Assembly (NCBI RefSeq): GCF_009184895.1
Contig: NZ_WESE01000002.1
Location: 434,001 to 498,000, forward strand
DNA: 64,000 nt
Source: Nostocoides sp. F2B08
GTDB lineage: Bacteria > Actinomycetota > Actinomycetes > Actinomycetales > Dermatophilaceae
Reading direction: 5' to 3'
The translations under genes were made by a program, and so were the position numbers. Below are positions 1 through 8,367 of the stretch, piece after piece. Every line of letters starts with the position of its first letter. Position 1 is the stretch's first letter. Below the pieces are notes generated by a model. It had not been told where the DNA came from, ran no database searches, and saw nothing but the letters and a program-made list of their open reading frames with translations.

Positions 1-696
1 GTGACGGACGGCGCCGGTGTGCGGAAGATCGACACCTCCGTCGCGGGTCCGGCCACCTGGCTCGGCGCACTCGGCATGCCTGGACTCACCGCCTACCACG
101 GCCTCTACGAGGTCGGCGAGATGAAACCGGGCGAGACCGTGCTCATCTCGGCCGCCGCCGGCGCGGTCGGCAGCGTCGCCGGCCAGCTCGCCAAAGCGCG
201 CGGGTGCACGGTCATCGGCATCGCCGGCGGTCCGGACAAGTGCGCCTGGCTCGAGGAGCTCGGCTTCGACGCGACGATCGACTACAAGAACGACAACGTC
301 CTCAAGCGGCTGCGCGAGGTCGCGCCCAAGGGCATCGACGTCTACTTCGACAACGTCGGCGGCGAGATTCTCGACGCCGCCCTGGCCAACCTGCGACGGG
401 GCGCACGCATCGTCATCTGCGGGGCCATCGCGTCCTACAACGACGAGGAGCTGCCGCCCGGGCCGAGCCGCTACATGTCGCTGCTCGTCTTCCGCGCGCG
501 GATGCAGGGCTTCCTCGTCTTCGACTACCCCGACAAGGACGAGGCGGCGCTCACCGACCTCGCCGGGCTCATCACGTCCGGGCAGATCGTCGCCCGGGAG
601 ACCGTCGTCGAGGGCGGCGTCGAGGACTTCGGCGACACGCTGCTCGGGCTCTTCGAGGGACGCAACACCGGCAAGCTCGTCCTGAAGATCGCCTGA
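1..696 (+). CDS. NADP-dependent oxidoreductase (MDR superfamily), 5' part cut by window edge
   Basis: The 231 visible residues are the cofactor-binding and C-terminal parts of a zinc-free medium-chain dehydrogenase/reductase of the leukotriene B4 dehydrogenase / quinone oxidoreductase type. The nucleotide-binding loop AAAGAVGS is at residues 51-58, followed by YFDNVGGE and the C-terminal GKLVLKI typical of this group. Family members are about 330-340 aa, so roughly 100 N-terminal residues lie upstream. The GTG at base 1 is the window edge, not a credible start. Members reduce enone or quinone double bonds with NADPH in the cytosol; the substrate cannot be read from the sequence. Confidence 0.85.
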   Translation: MTDGAGVRKIDTSVAGPATWLGALGMPGLTAYHGLYEVGEMKPGETVLISAAAGAVGSVAGQLAKARGCTVIGIAGGPDKCAWLEELGFDATIDYKNDNVLKRLREVAPKGIDVYFDNVGGEILDAALANLRRGARIVICGAIASYNDEELPPGPSRYMSLLVFRARMQGFLVFDYPDKDEAALTDLAGLITSGQIVARETVVEGGVEDFGDTLLGLFEGRNTGKLVLKIA

Positions 697-704
697 TCCG
701 CACC

Positions 705-727
705 CGGGCGCCGGCGCCGGGCGCCCG
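705..727. terminator. GC hairpin between convergent genes
   Basis: CGGGCGC (705-711) pairs with GCGCCCG (721-727) around a 9-base GC-rich loop. It lies in the 59-bp gap between the stop codons of two convergent genes. No T-tract follows, so it is a candidate intrinsic or bidirectional terminator only. Confidence 0.35.
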
Positions 728-755
728 CGCCCCAGCCGGTCACGGCCGCCCCGGG

Positions 756-1175
756 TCAGCCGGCCAGCGCGCGCTCGATGTCGGCGATGACCGCGGCCTC
801 GCGCTCGGAGCGGTCGTCCGCCGCGTTCGCGACGTCCTCGGCGGACTGGAGGACGACCTGCGTGAACTCCTCGACGAGCGTCGGGGCCTTGAGCCGGAGG
901 ATGCCGACAGCCTGACCGAGGAGCTCGAGGGTGCGCACCCGCGCCTGGTCCGGGCTGCCGGACGGCATCTCGGGGAAGCCCTTTGTGAGCAGTCGCTGCA
1001 GCTCCGGTGAGGCGCCCTTGATCGCCTTGCTGCCGGCATACGACTCCTTGAAGGAGTCGAAGAACCCCGGGTCGGCCTGCGCCACCATCGCACCGGCCCG
1101 GACTGCGGCCGACCGCACCGTCTTCTCCTCCTCTTCGGTCAACGCGTTGCCCGGGTCCTGTGTCGTGTCGGTCAT
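756..1175 (-). CDS. Conserved hypothetical protein, 139 aa, acidic helical
   Basis: Not recognised as a named family. It is a small acidic soluble protein, predicted largely helical, rich in Ala and Glu, with no signal peptide or membrane segment. The middle has a stretch with GASPELQRLLTKG and the end is EREAAVIADIERALAG. I chose the ATG at 1175 because an AGGAG lies 8 bases upstream; the ATG two codons earlier at 1181 sits too close to it. It is convergent with the oxidoreductase and divergent from the aldehyde dehydrogenase. The coding assignment rests on length, RBS and good actinobacterial codon use. Confidence 0.65.
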   Translation of the reverse strand: MTDTTQDPGNALTEEEEKTVRSAAVRAGAMVAQADPGFFDSFKESYAGSKAIKGASPELQRLLTKGFPEMPSGSPDQARVRTLELLGQAVGILRLKAPTLVEEFTQVVLQSAEDVANAADDRSEREAAVIADIERALAG

Positions 1176-1339
1176 CTGCATCTCTCCTGTCCGGAGAGTC
1201 CTCGTCGACCCTCCTGCCCCGTTTCTACCTCACCGCACGACACGGCGCCCCTCGAACGACGCGTCGCGGGCGGATGGGACATCATCGTCAGCAGCGACGC
1301 CTGCGCCCGTGGAGTCGCCCGAACGAGGAGTGCCGCCCG

Positions 1340-2875
1340 ATGACCGCCATCACCGTCCCCGCCCCGGAGGACCTCCGCCGGCAGGCGGCCTCCGCCGCCG
1401 CAGCGTGTGGAGTCGACCTCGCCGCCCACGCCGGGAACCGCGAGCACCACTCCCCCATCACCGGTACGACGGTCTCGGCCCTGGCGTGGAACTCGCCCGA
1501 GGACGTGGCGCAGGTGTGCGAGAACGCGCACACCGCATACCTCGGCCTCCGGCAGGTTCCGGCGCCGGTGCGCGGCGCCATGGTCCGGCGGTTCGCCGAC
1601 CTGCTCACCCAGCACAAGGCCGACCTCGCGACGCTCGTGAGCATCGAGGCCGGCAAGGTCACCTCCGAGGCGCTCGGAGAGGTGCAGGAGATGATCGACA
1701 TCTGCGACTTCGCGGTCGGCCTCTCCCGCCAGCTGTACGGCCGGACGATGCCCAGCGAACGACCGGGCCACCGGCTCATGGAGACCTGGCACCCGCTCGG
1801 CGTCGTCGGCATCATCAGCGCCTTCAACTTCCCTGTCGCCGTGTGGAGCTGGAACGCCGCCCTAGCGGTGGTATGCGGTGACCCGGTGATCTGGAAGCCG
1901 AGCGAGCAGACCCCACTCTCGGCTCTCGCCGCCGCGGCCCTCCTTCAGCAGGCCATCGCGGACAGCGACCTCGACCCCGCGATCTCCCAGGTGGTGCTCG
2001 GGGACCGCGAGGTGGGCCTGGCGCTCGTCGACCACCCGCTCGTCGCGCTGGTCTCGGCGACCGGGTCGACGCGGATGGGTCGCGAGGTCGGGCCGCGGGT
2101 CACCGGCCGCTTCGGCCGGGTGCTCCTCGAGCTCGGCGGCAACAACGCGGCCATCGTCGCGCCGAGCGCCGACCTGGGGCTGGCCTCCCGGGGCATCGTC
2201 TTCGCCGCCGCCGGCACCGCGGGTCAGCGGTGCACGACGATGCGGCGGGTCATCGCACACGAGAGCATCGCCGACGCGCTCGTCGACAAGGTGAGCACCG
2301 CATACCGGAAGCTGCCGATCGGCGACCCGATGGAGGAGGGCACCCTCGTCGGTCCGCTCGTCAACGGGTCGGCCTTCGCGGCCTTCGAGTCGGCGGTCGA
2401 GACCGCCCGAGAGGCCGGCGGCGAGGTCGTCGCCGGCGGCTCCCGGGTGGAGGTCGAGTCGGTGCCCGACGCGTACTACGTCGAGCCGACGGTGATCCGG
2501 ATGCCCGCGCAGGCGGACGTGGTCCGCCAGGAGACCTTCGCGCCGATCCTCTACGTGCTGACGTATGCGTCGCTCGCCGAGGCGATCACGCTCAACAACG
2601 CGGTCCCCCAGGGTCTCTCGTCGTCGATCTTCACCGAGGACCAGGCCGAGGCGGAGCTCTTCATGAGCTCGGTCGGGTCGGACTGCGGCATCGTCAACGT
2701 CAACATCGGCACCTCCGGTGCCGAGATCGGCGGGGCCTTCGGCGGCGAGAAGGAGACCGGCGGCGGGCGCGAGTCCGGATCGGACGCCTGGCGGGCCTAC
2801 ATGCGGCGGGCGACGAACACGGTGAACTACTCCGGTGAACTGCCGCTGGCCCAGGGGGTCACGTTCGAGGTCTGA
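1340..2875 (+). CDS. Aldehyde dehydrogenase, ALDH7 / L-piperidine-6-carboxylate dehydrogenase type
   Basis: A 511-aa NAD(P)-dependent aldehyde dehydrogenase, normal for the family. The general base is in LLELGGNN (Glu264) and the nucleophile in GTAGQRCTTMRR (Cys298). That Cys context is the ALDH7 (antiquitin) signature. The family oxidises alpha-aminoadipate semialdehyde / piperideine-6-carboxylate in lysine catabolism, which is the most likely role, though no other lysine gene is adjacent. The start at 1340 has GAGGAG about 10 bases upstream. Longer in-frame extensions to 1160 are Arg-rich and lack homology. It runs toward the convergent arr gene with only 12 bp between. Confidence 0.9.
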   Translation: MTAITVPAPEDLRRQAASAAAACGVDLAAHAGNREHHSPITGTTVSALAWNSPEDVAQVCENAHTAYLGLRQVPAPVRGAMVRRFADLLTQHKADLATLVSIEAGKVTSEALGEVQEMIDICDFAVGLSRQLYGRTMPSERPGHRLMETWHPLGVVGIISAFNFPVAVWSWNAALAVVCGDPVIWKPSEQTPLSALAAAALLQQAIADSDLDPAISQVVLGDREVGLALVDHPLVALVSATGSTRMGREVGPRVTGRFGRVLLELGGNNAAIVAPSADLGLASRGIVFAAAGTAGQRCTTMRRVIAHESIADALVDKVSTAYRKLPIGDPMEEGTLVGPLVNGSAFAAFESAVETAREAGGEVVAGGSRVEVESVPDAYYVEPTVIRMPAQADVVRQETFAPILYVLTYASLAEAITLNNAVPQGLSSSIFTEDQAEAELFMSSVGSDCGIVNVNIGTSGAEIGGAFGGEKETGGGRESGSDAWRAYMRRATNTVNYSGELPLAQGVTFEV

Positions 2876-2887
2876 GGCGTAGTGCGC

Positions 2888-3322
2888 TCAGTCCTCGATG
2901 TCGGCCTCGCCCCGCTGCCGCAGCTCCTCGAGCCCGTCCCTCATCGCCCGCAGACGCTCTGGTGGATGGCCTACCCAGTCGACGATCTCCCCCACCACGC
3001 GCACCGGATCTCGCGTGCGGAAGGAGCGGGTCGGATTGCCCGGGAACCGCTTGTCCGTGACGTTCGGGTCGTCCTCGAACTCGCCGGTCGGTTCGACGAG
3101 GTAGATCCGGCCGCGCCCCTCGCCGGCTGCCAGCTCGGCGCCCCACGTCGCGGCGTCGAGGGTCTCGGTGAAGTACACGTGGTTCATCATGCGGCCGGCC
3201 TCGAAGTTGGAGTCCCGGCCGGGGACGAGGAGCTCACCCATGGCGAGGTCGGCCTTCGTGCCGTGCAGGTGGACACCCTCCTGGTACACCTCGAACGGGA
3301 CCGGCTCCCGCGGCTCGCTCAC
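2888..3322 (-). CDS. arr: NAD+-rifampin ADP-ribosyltransferase (Arr)
   Basis: A 144-aa protein with the full Arr family signature: HGTKADL near the N-terminus, NHVYFTETLDAATWGAELA, GRGRIYLVEPTG, FEDDPNVTDKRFPGNPTRS and VGEIVDWVGH. Arr moves ADP-ribose from NAD+ to a hydroxyl of rifamycins in the cytosol and inactivates them. Length matches chromosomal actinobacterial Arr (about 140 aa). The GTG start at 3322 overlaps the TGA of the upstream serine hydrolase (GTGA), with AGGTGGAG just before it, so the two are probably translated together. Intrinsic resistance is expected if it is expressed; I see no mobile element near it. Confidence 0.95.
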   Translation of the reverse strand: MSEPREPVPFEVYQEGVHLHGTKADLAMGELLVPGRDSNFEAGRMMNHVYFTETLDAATWGAELAAGEGRGRIYLVEPTGEFEDDPNVTDKRFPGNPTRSFRTRDPVRVVGEIVDWVGHPPERLRAMRDGLEELRQRGEADIED

Positions 3323-4599
3323 CGGCTCCACCTCGGTCGACGTCGCCGCCCGGTGACGGTGGGCGCATCGGGATGCTGCGCCGGGCCACCCAGGACGCGG
3401 TAGAGGGCGTCGCGGATCGAGCGTTCCCGTTCGTCGTCCCAGAGCCGGAAGCCGGAGCGGTTCATGGCGTAGCAGAAGCCGACCTTGTGCTCCGGGTCGG
3501 CGAACCCGAAGGAGCCGCCGGCACCGGGTGTGCCGAACGCCCTCCACTGGCGCCCCCCGAAGCGGAAGCTCGGGGAGGGCTTGACGTAGCCGAGGGAGAA
3601 GGCGGTGTCGACGTGCAGGATCTCGTCGTGCAGGCCCTCGGTCGGCGGCGTCGCCGGCTGTTCCAGCTGGGAGAGGGTCTCGGGCCCGATGCCGAGGTCC
3701 TGTCCGCCGCAGGCGAGGGCGGAGTAGATCCGCGCGACCGCGCGGGCCTCACCCGTCCCGTTGGAGGCCGGCGACTCGACGGCGAGCACGTCGCGGCGGT
3801 TGTAGTTGTCCAGGACGCCGAGCAGTCGGGGGTTGCCGAAGGCCTTCGCGGTGGCGCTGCGAGGGTCGAGGAAGGCCCGGACGAACCGGGGCGGCAGCTC
3901 GCGCAGGTGCAGCACCATCTCGGCCGGCTTGTAGCCGTGGATCGTCGCCAGCCGTTCGGCGGGGACCTCGGTCGGGAGTCCGATGTGGAAGACCGCGTCC
4001 AGTGGAGCAGCCACCTCGTCCGCGAAGTACCGCCCGATGGTGCGGTGCTGTGGGTCGACCCGGCGCAGCAGCTCGCTCTCGTACCAGCCGAGCGAGATGC
4101 CGTGATAGCCGTGCCGGGTGCCGGCCGGCCACGCAGGGGTCTGGCCGTCGATGGCGGCGGCGACCCGGTCGGGGTCGGCGAGGACCTCGAGGTCCATCGG
4201 CACGTCCGTCACGGCCAGACCGGCCTGGTGGCTGAGCAGCTGACGAACGGTGATCGCGCCCTTGCCCGCCGCGCCGAACTCCGGCCAGTACGACGCCACG
4301 GTCGTGTCGTAGTCGAGCAGCCCGCGGGAGTGCGCATGGGCGAGCGCGACGGAGCTGACGCCCTTGGTGGTGGAGAACATCGTCACCAGCGTGTCCCGCT
4401 GCCACGGCAGCCTGGCCACGCCGTCGCGGTACCCACCCCACAGGTCGACGACCGGCCGGCCGTCGACGTAGACCGCGCACGCGGCGCCGACCTCGGCACC
4501 GGCGGCGAAGTTCGCCCGGAACGCGTCGGCCACGGGTCCGAAGCCGTCCTCGACATCTCCGTCGAGCAGCGTGGGTGGAACGTCGACCTTGAGAACCAT
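3319..4599 (-). CDS. Serine hydrolase, beta-lactamase family (class C / esterase type)
   Basis: A 426-aa penicillin-binding-protein-like hydrolase. The active-site S-x-x-K is STTK at 76-79, the Tyr of the second motif is in YHGISLGW (Tyr165), and GxGG-like glycines occur near the C-terminus (PGAGGSFGF). Relatives are esterases, D-aminopeptidases or lactonases more often than true beta-lactamases. No signal peptide is visible, so a cytosolic esterase is likely. The ATG at 4599 follows AGGAGG. The gene ends in a 4-bp overlap with arr. Ester or lactone substrates are inferred from the family only. Confidence 0.88.
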   Translation of the reverse strand: MVLKVDVPPTLLDGDVEDGFGPVADAFRANFAAGAEVGAACAVYVDGRPVVDLWGGYRDGVARLPWQRDTLVTMFSTTKGVSSVALAHAHSRGLLDYDTTVASYWPEFGAAGKGAITVRQLLSHQAGLAVTDVPMDLEVLADPDRVAAAIDGQTPAWPAGTRHGYHGISLGWYESELLRRVDPQHRTIGRYFADEVAAPLDAVFHIGLPTEVPAERLATIHGYKPAEMVLHLRELPPRFVRAFLDPRSATAKAFGNPRLLGVLDNYNRRDVLAVESPASNGTGEARAVARIYSALACGGQDLGIGPETLSQLEQPATPPTEGLHDEILHVDTAFSLGYVKPSPSFRFGGRQWRAFGTPGAGGSFGFADPEHKVGFCYAMNRSGFRLWDDERERSIRDALYRVLGGPAQHPDAPTVTGRRRRPRWSR

Positions 4600-4688
4600 C
4601 GTGACCTCCTGGGCCTGGCGACCTGCCGGGGCCGGTGGCCGGAAATCTACACGGATAGGCGCTGATCGCGCGGGGGCGCTCTGGGTGG

Positions 4689-5282
4689 TCAGCCCGTCGC
4701 GCCGCAGGCACGCCAGACGAGCCGTGCTGTCCGACGCGCCCAGTCCTCGGGCGGAGGGACCTGGGCGATCGCGAGGGCGTACCACGAGCCGGTGAGGAAG
4801 GTGCCCGCGATGACCAGGTCGGCGTCGGCGTCGAGGACTCCCTCGTCGATGGCTCGCTGCAGACACGAGCGGATTCGCGCACGCCGCGGTGCAACGACCA
4901 GGTCGTGGTACTTCGCCCGCAGGGCGTCGTTGACTCCATCCCCCAGCATCAGACCCGCCAGGGGCAGGGCGGCCGCTTCGGTGATGCAGTGACGGAAGTG
5001 CTCGAGCTCCGCGACGAGGTCCTCGAAGGGGTTGTCGCCGGTCGGCGGTGGCGAGACTTTGGCCAGCCGGGCGATCGCGTCGACGACGAGCGTCTCCTTG
5101 TCCGGCCAACGACGGTAGATCGCCGGCCTGGACGTCCCCGCCTCTGCGGCCACGGCTGCCAGTGACAGCCCCGAGAAGCCGTCGCGGGCAAGCTGTCGCA
5201 GCGCGGCCTCGAGCACGGCGTCGTCGATCGAGGCGTCGCGGGGTCGGCCGGCACCGTGACGTTCGAGAGTCCGCTCTGGCAT
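4689..5282 (-). CDS. TetR/AcrR family transcriptional regulator
   Basis: 197 aa. The N-terminal helix-turn-helix is classic: VLEAALRQLARDGFSGLSL, then AVAAEAGTSRPAIYRRWPDK at about residues 40-60. The C-terminal ligand domain matches the TetR_C_16-like group with a conserved Arg/Trp-rich end. It is divergent from the DJ-1/PfpI operon, with 94 bp between the starts, and an imperfect palindrome lies in that gap. The arrangement suggests it represses itself and the divergent operon in response to a small lipophilic ligand. The ligand is unknown. Confidence 0.9.
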   Translation of the reverse strand: MPERTLERHGAGRPRDASIDDAVLEAALRQLARDGFSGLSLAAVAAEAGTSRPAIYRRWPDKETLVVDAIARLAKVSPPPTGDNPFEDLVAELEHFRHCITEAAALPLAGLMLGDGVNDALRAKYHDLVVAPRRARIRSCLQRAIDEGVLDADADLVIAGTFLTGSWYALAIAQVPPPEDWARRTARLVWRACGATG

Positions 5283-5309
5283 GACGCCAAGATTACGTGA
5301 CAGGGATGT

Positions 5310-5323
5310 ATTGCTCTAGCGAT
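5310..5323. promoter_or_regulatory. Candidate TetR operator in divergent promoter region
   Basis: ATTGCTCTAGCGAT is an imperfect 14-bp palindrome (5 of 6 arm bases pair) in the middle of the 94-bp divergent gap. An outer pair, ATTACGT (5292-5298) and ACGTAAT (5358-5364), is a perfect 7-bp inverted repeat that brackets it and sits next to both starts. Either could be the site of the adjacent TetR protein. Confidence 0.4.
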
Positions 5324-5376
5324 CTCACTGTGGGTATCTTTACATTCCGCCTCTGCAACGTAATGAAAGGCTGACG

Positions 5377-6116
5377 ATGTCCACGACGATCGACGTCCAC
5401 GGTCCCGCCAAGCGGGTCCTCATGGTGGTGTCCAACCCCTCGACCTCGGACCAGACCGGCTGGCCGATCGGCTTCTGGTGGGCCGAGCTGACCCATCCGT
5501 ACTGGGAGTTCACCGAGGCCGGCTACGAGGTCACGATCGCCAGCCCGGACGGCGGCCCTGTCGTGGCCGACTCGTTCTCGGACCCCTCCGACGAGTCCGG
5601 CTACTCCGCGCACGACCTCATCAGTCGCGGCTTCATCGCGAGCCCGGAGCACGCAGCCCTGGTCGAGTCCACCCCCGCCCTGGCGGACGTCGACGAGACG
5701 ACGTTCGACGCCGTGTTCCTCGTGGGCGGTCAGGCCCCGATGTACACGTTCCGCCGGGACCAGCGGGTCAAGGATCTCGTCGGGCGCTTCATCGCCGGAG
5801 GGAGGGTCGCCGCCGTGGTGTGCCACGCGACCTGCGTCCTGCTCGACGCGACGACGCCGGACGGCGAGCTCGTGGTGAAGGGCCGGACGTGGACGGGGTT
5901 CGCGAACTCCGAGGAGGCCTACGCCGACGCGTCGTCGGACAGCGCATCCAACCGTTCTGGATCGAGGACGAGGCAGCCTCCCTCGAGGAGACGAACTTCG
6001 TCGTCCACGGCCGCTTCCGCGCCCACGCGGTGCGAGACGGCAACCTCGTTACCGGGCAGCAGCAGTACTCCGGTGCCGCCGCGGCCCGGATCGTCGTCGA
6101 CATCCTCGGCCGATGA
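5377..6116 (+). pseudogene. DJ-1/PfpI family glutamine-amidotransferase-like protein, one frameshift
   Basis: Residues 1-186 read well in the frame from 5377: WPIGFWWAELTHPYWEF, then FLVGGQAPMY and the nucleophile elbow VVCHATC. The family continuation (VGQRIQPFWIEDEAA, RDGNLVTGQQQYSGAAAA) is in the next frame and ends at the TGA at 6116. The break is at about 5929-5936, and one added base there restores a normal ~246-aa protein. The stop overlaps the next start (ATGA), which also supports 6116 as the true end. Members are cysteine-dependent glyoxalase III / chaperone / deglycase-like enzymes. A sequencing deletion is as likely as a real pseudogene. Confidence 0.8.
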
Positions 6117-6739
6117 CGACAATCGGCGGCGCAGCCCTCTCGGTGGTCGTGGTCGGTGCCGGATCGGTCGGCACCGCCCTGGCGACCAACCTGCGTCGGC
6201 TCGGTCACCGGGTGCGTTTCGCACGGAGGGCTCCGCGCGACGACGAGGTCGAGATCGACGGCGCGTCGGTCGGGGCCGACCTGACCGTCCTCGCGGTGCC
6301 CTTCGGGGTCGTCGGTGACGTCGTGCCGCGCCTCGGGCTCTCCGCCGGTGACGTGGTCGTCGACGCGACCAACCCGTTCGGGCGGCCGCTCCCGGTGGAT
6401 GCGACAGCGGGCGCAGCGGTCGTCGCGGACGCTGCCGGACCCGGCATCCACGTCGTCAAGGCGTTCAACGTCATGGGGGCCGAGCACCTGAGCGACCCCA
6501 CACTTCCCGATGGCTCACGACCCCTCCTCCCGGTCGCCGCGGACGACGACATCGCCCGCTCGAGAGTTGTCGCCCTGGCGCGGGACATGGGGTTCGACGC
6601 GGTCCCGATCGCGGGTCTGTCGAACTCGGCCCTACTCGAGGACGCGGCACGGTACTGGGGTCTGCTGGCCATGAACGGCGGCCTCGGCCGCGATGTCGTC
6701 CTCGTCGCACACCGGCGCCGGGCGGACCCCGCTCCATGA
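6113..6739 (+). CDS. NADPH-dependent F420 reductase family / NADP oxidoreductase (coenzyme F420-dependent)
   Basis: A 208-aa Rossmann protein with GAGSVG at residues 15-20, VVDATNPFG in the middle and VVKAFNVMG after it, all typical of the NADP-binding domain of the F420:NADP oxidoreductase / Npd family. These move hydride between NADPH and F420 or another small partner. It overlaps the preceding PfpI stop by 4 bp and the bestrophin start by 4 bp (ATGA both times), so the three form one operon. The NADP specificity and actual partner are not provable here. Confidence 0.82.
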   Translation: MTTIGGAALSVVVVGAGSVGTALATNLRRLGHRVRFARRAPRDDEVEIDGASVGADLTVLAVPFGVVGDVVPRLGLSAGDVVVDATNPFGRPLPVDATAGAAVVADAAGPGIHVVKAFNVMGAEHLSDPTLPDGSRPLLPVAADDDIARSRVVALARDMGFDAVPIAGLSNSALLEDAARYWGLLAMNGGLGRDVVLVAHRRRADPAP

Positions 6740-7632
6740 TCGTCAAGCGCAACCTCAGCCCCCGTCGGGTGCTCGCCTACACGGCGGCGCCGCTGGCCTG
6801 GGCGGCACTCTGGGCTGTGGTCGCGCCGATGGCCGTGGGTCTCTCAGGGGAGACCCGTCTCACCGTGCCGTTCCCCATCGTCGCGACGCTGGGCGCCGCG
6901 CTCGCGATCTTCGTCGCATTCCGGAACAACAGCGCGTTCGCGCGCTGGAGCGAGGCCCGGGCCGCCTGGCAGGCGGTGCTCGTGGCGTCCCGGACTCTCA
7001 CGAGACAGGTGATGGCGTCCACGCATGCCGCAGTCAGAGTGGGCGCGGTCGCCGAGCACCAGGCGCACGAGCTGCGGGCCCGGATCGCCGACCTGCTGAT
7101 CGAGTTCGCGTGGAGTCTCGCGTCCGTCACTCGCCCGATGCGTCCCGTGCCGAGCGGCCGGGACCTCGGCCGCCGCCCCGACGCCGTGCTGGTCGAGATC
7201 GCCGGTGCGATCAAGGAGGCCATCGGGACGGGCGCGCTCGGCCAGTTCGACCCGATCGCCACCGAGCCACAGCTCGTCGCGCTCGGCACCGCCCAGGGTT
7301 CGATCGAGCGCATCGCGACCACGCCGACGCTTCGTCAGTACGACTACTTCACGCGGCGCCTCATCGCCCTGTTCGCACTCGTGGCGCCGTTCGCCGTGGT
7401 CGGTCTCGTGCCCGAGTCGCTCTGGCTGGCGACACCATTGGCCCTGCTGCTCTCCGGCACGTTCATCGTCCTGGTCGTCACGGGCGCGGCCAACGACGAG
7501 CCGTTCTCCGGCGCCGTCACGGACGTGCCCATCGAGACCGTGTGCACCCAGCTCGAGCACGACGTGCTCACCGTCGTCGGCCACCGTGACGCACCGACGC
7601 CGCTACAGCCGGTCGACGGCTATCTCTGGTGA
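6736..7632 (+). CDS. Bestrophin family ion channel
   Basis: A 298-aa membrane protein of the bacterial bestrophin (UPF0187) family. Two N-terminal hydrophobic segments are followed by the conserved FRNNSAFARWSEARAAW, and a C-terminal hydrophobic pair (about residues 205-250) is followed by NDEPFSG. Bacterial homologues form pentameric cation or anion channels in the plasma membrane. The start ATG overlaps the previous stop. The C-terminal tail runs to Trp-Leu-Trp just before the stop. The partnership with a PfpI-like enzyme and an NADP reductase hints at a redox or electrophile response, but that is inference. Confidence 0.85.
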   Translation: MIVKRNLSPRRVLAYTAAPLAWAALWAVVAPMAVGLSGETRLTVPFPIVATLGAALAIFVAFRNNSAFARWSEARAAWQAVLVASRTLTRQVMASTHAAVRVGAVAEHQAHELRARIADLLIEFAWSLASVTRPMRPVPSGRDLGRRPDAVLVEIAGAIKEAIGTGALGQFDPIATEPQLVALGTAQGSIERIATTPTLRQYDYFTRRLIALFALVAPFAVVGLVPESLWLATPLALLLSGTFIVLVVTGAANDEPFSGAVTDVPIETVCTQLEHDVLTVVGHRDAPTPLQPVDGYLW

Positions 7633-7763
7633 TCAGGGCCCTGAGGAGGATGCCCGACCGATCCTGTACAAAAAATGTGCGCCACGGTGCATCCAAACCT
7701 GTACGCCCGATAGAAGTAATGGATATCGGGTGACTCCGCACCCGCCGACAGATAGGAAGTTCA

Positions 7764-8006
7764 ATGAAGCGCATCCTCGCCACCACCTCCGTCGCCGCTC
7801 TGGCCGTCATCGGTTTCGCCGGAACCGCCAGCGCCGCACCCGCCGACGCCGCCTGCTTCGGCCAGGTGCACAAGCTCGTCAACACGGAGGGCTTCGGCGA
7901 TTTCGTGAATGTCGGCCAGCTCGTCCAGGGTCTCGGTGGGAGCGGCGAGTACAAGAACGGTGGGCAGGCCAAGAAGGCGGTTGCTCCGGTCGTGGGTGAG
8001 TGCTGA
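7764..8006 (+). CDS. Small secreted two-cysteine protein
   Basis: 80 aa. Residues 1-24 form a clear Sec signal peptide (Met-Lys-Arg, hydrophobic core, ASA before Ala25). The mature part is about 56 aa, Gly-rich, with KLVNTEGFGDFVNVGQLVQG and only two cysteines, Cys31 near its start and Cys80 as the last residue, so one disulfide is likely. Similar small actinobacterial exported proteins exist but none has a known function to me. RBS ATAGGAAG precedes the ATG. The 130 bp upstream are unusually A/T-rich and carry CCTGTAC twice (7663 and 7698), 35 bp apart. A strong hairpin terminator follows, so it is a single-gene unit. Confidence 0.8.
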   Translation: MKRILATTSVAALAVIGFAGTASAAPADAACFGQVHKLVNTEGFGDFVNVGQLVQGLGGSGEYKNGGQAKKAVAPVVGEC

Positions 8007-8038
8007 ACGGGTAGTTCGCCATCATCTGACACCTCTGA

Positions 8039-8070
8039 CGGCGGCTCGGATCTTCGGATCCGGGCCGCCG
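8039..8070 (+). terminator. UUCG-capped hairpin terminator
   Basis: A 14-bp stem, 8039-8052 with 8057-8070, one G-U wobble only, closed by a TTCG tetraloop. It begins 32 bp after the stop of the small secreted protein gene. The rest of the gap, from 8071 to the ATPase start, holds no gene or other structure I can support. Confidence 0.7.
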
Positions 8071-8367
8071 GTCTGTGTCGCACCGCTGCTCTACTGGCCA
8101 ACGCGGCGAGACACCGGCGCTCGGACGTAGGTAGTCCACTCTCGCTCATCCGGGGAGGCGCCCGGCGCGCCGAACCGCGACACTCTCCAGGCAGTATCGA
8201 GTCCAGACAGCGTCGATGCACCCGGTCGCTGTGACCTCGCAGACGCGGTCGAACCGGCCCTGCCCTCTCGGGTGGACACTCGAAGGTGCACGGGCTTCGG
8301 CTGCGTCTCCGCAGCAGCCGGACCGAACGGACCGGCTCGCTTCACGCTCGAGCCGGTCGTGGCCCAG

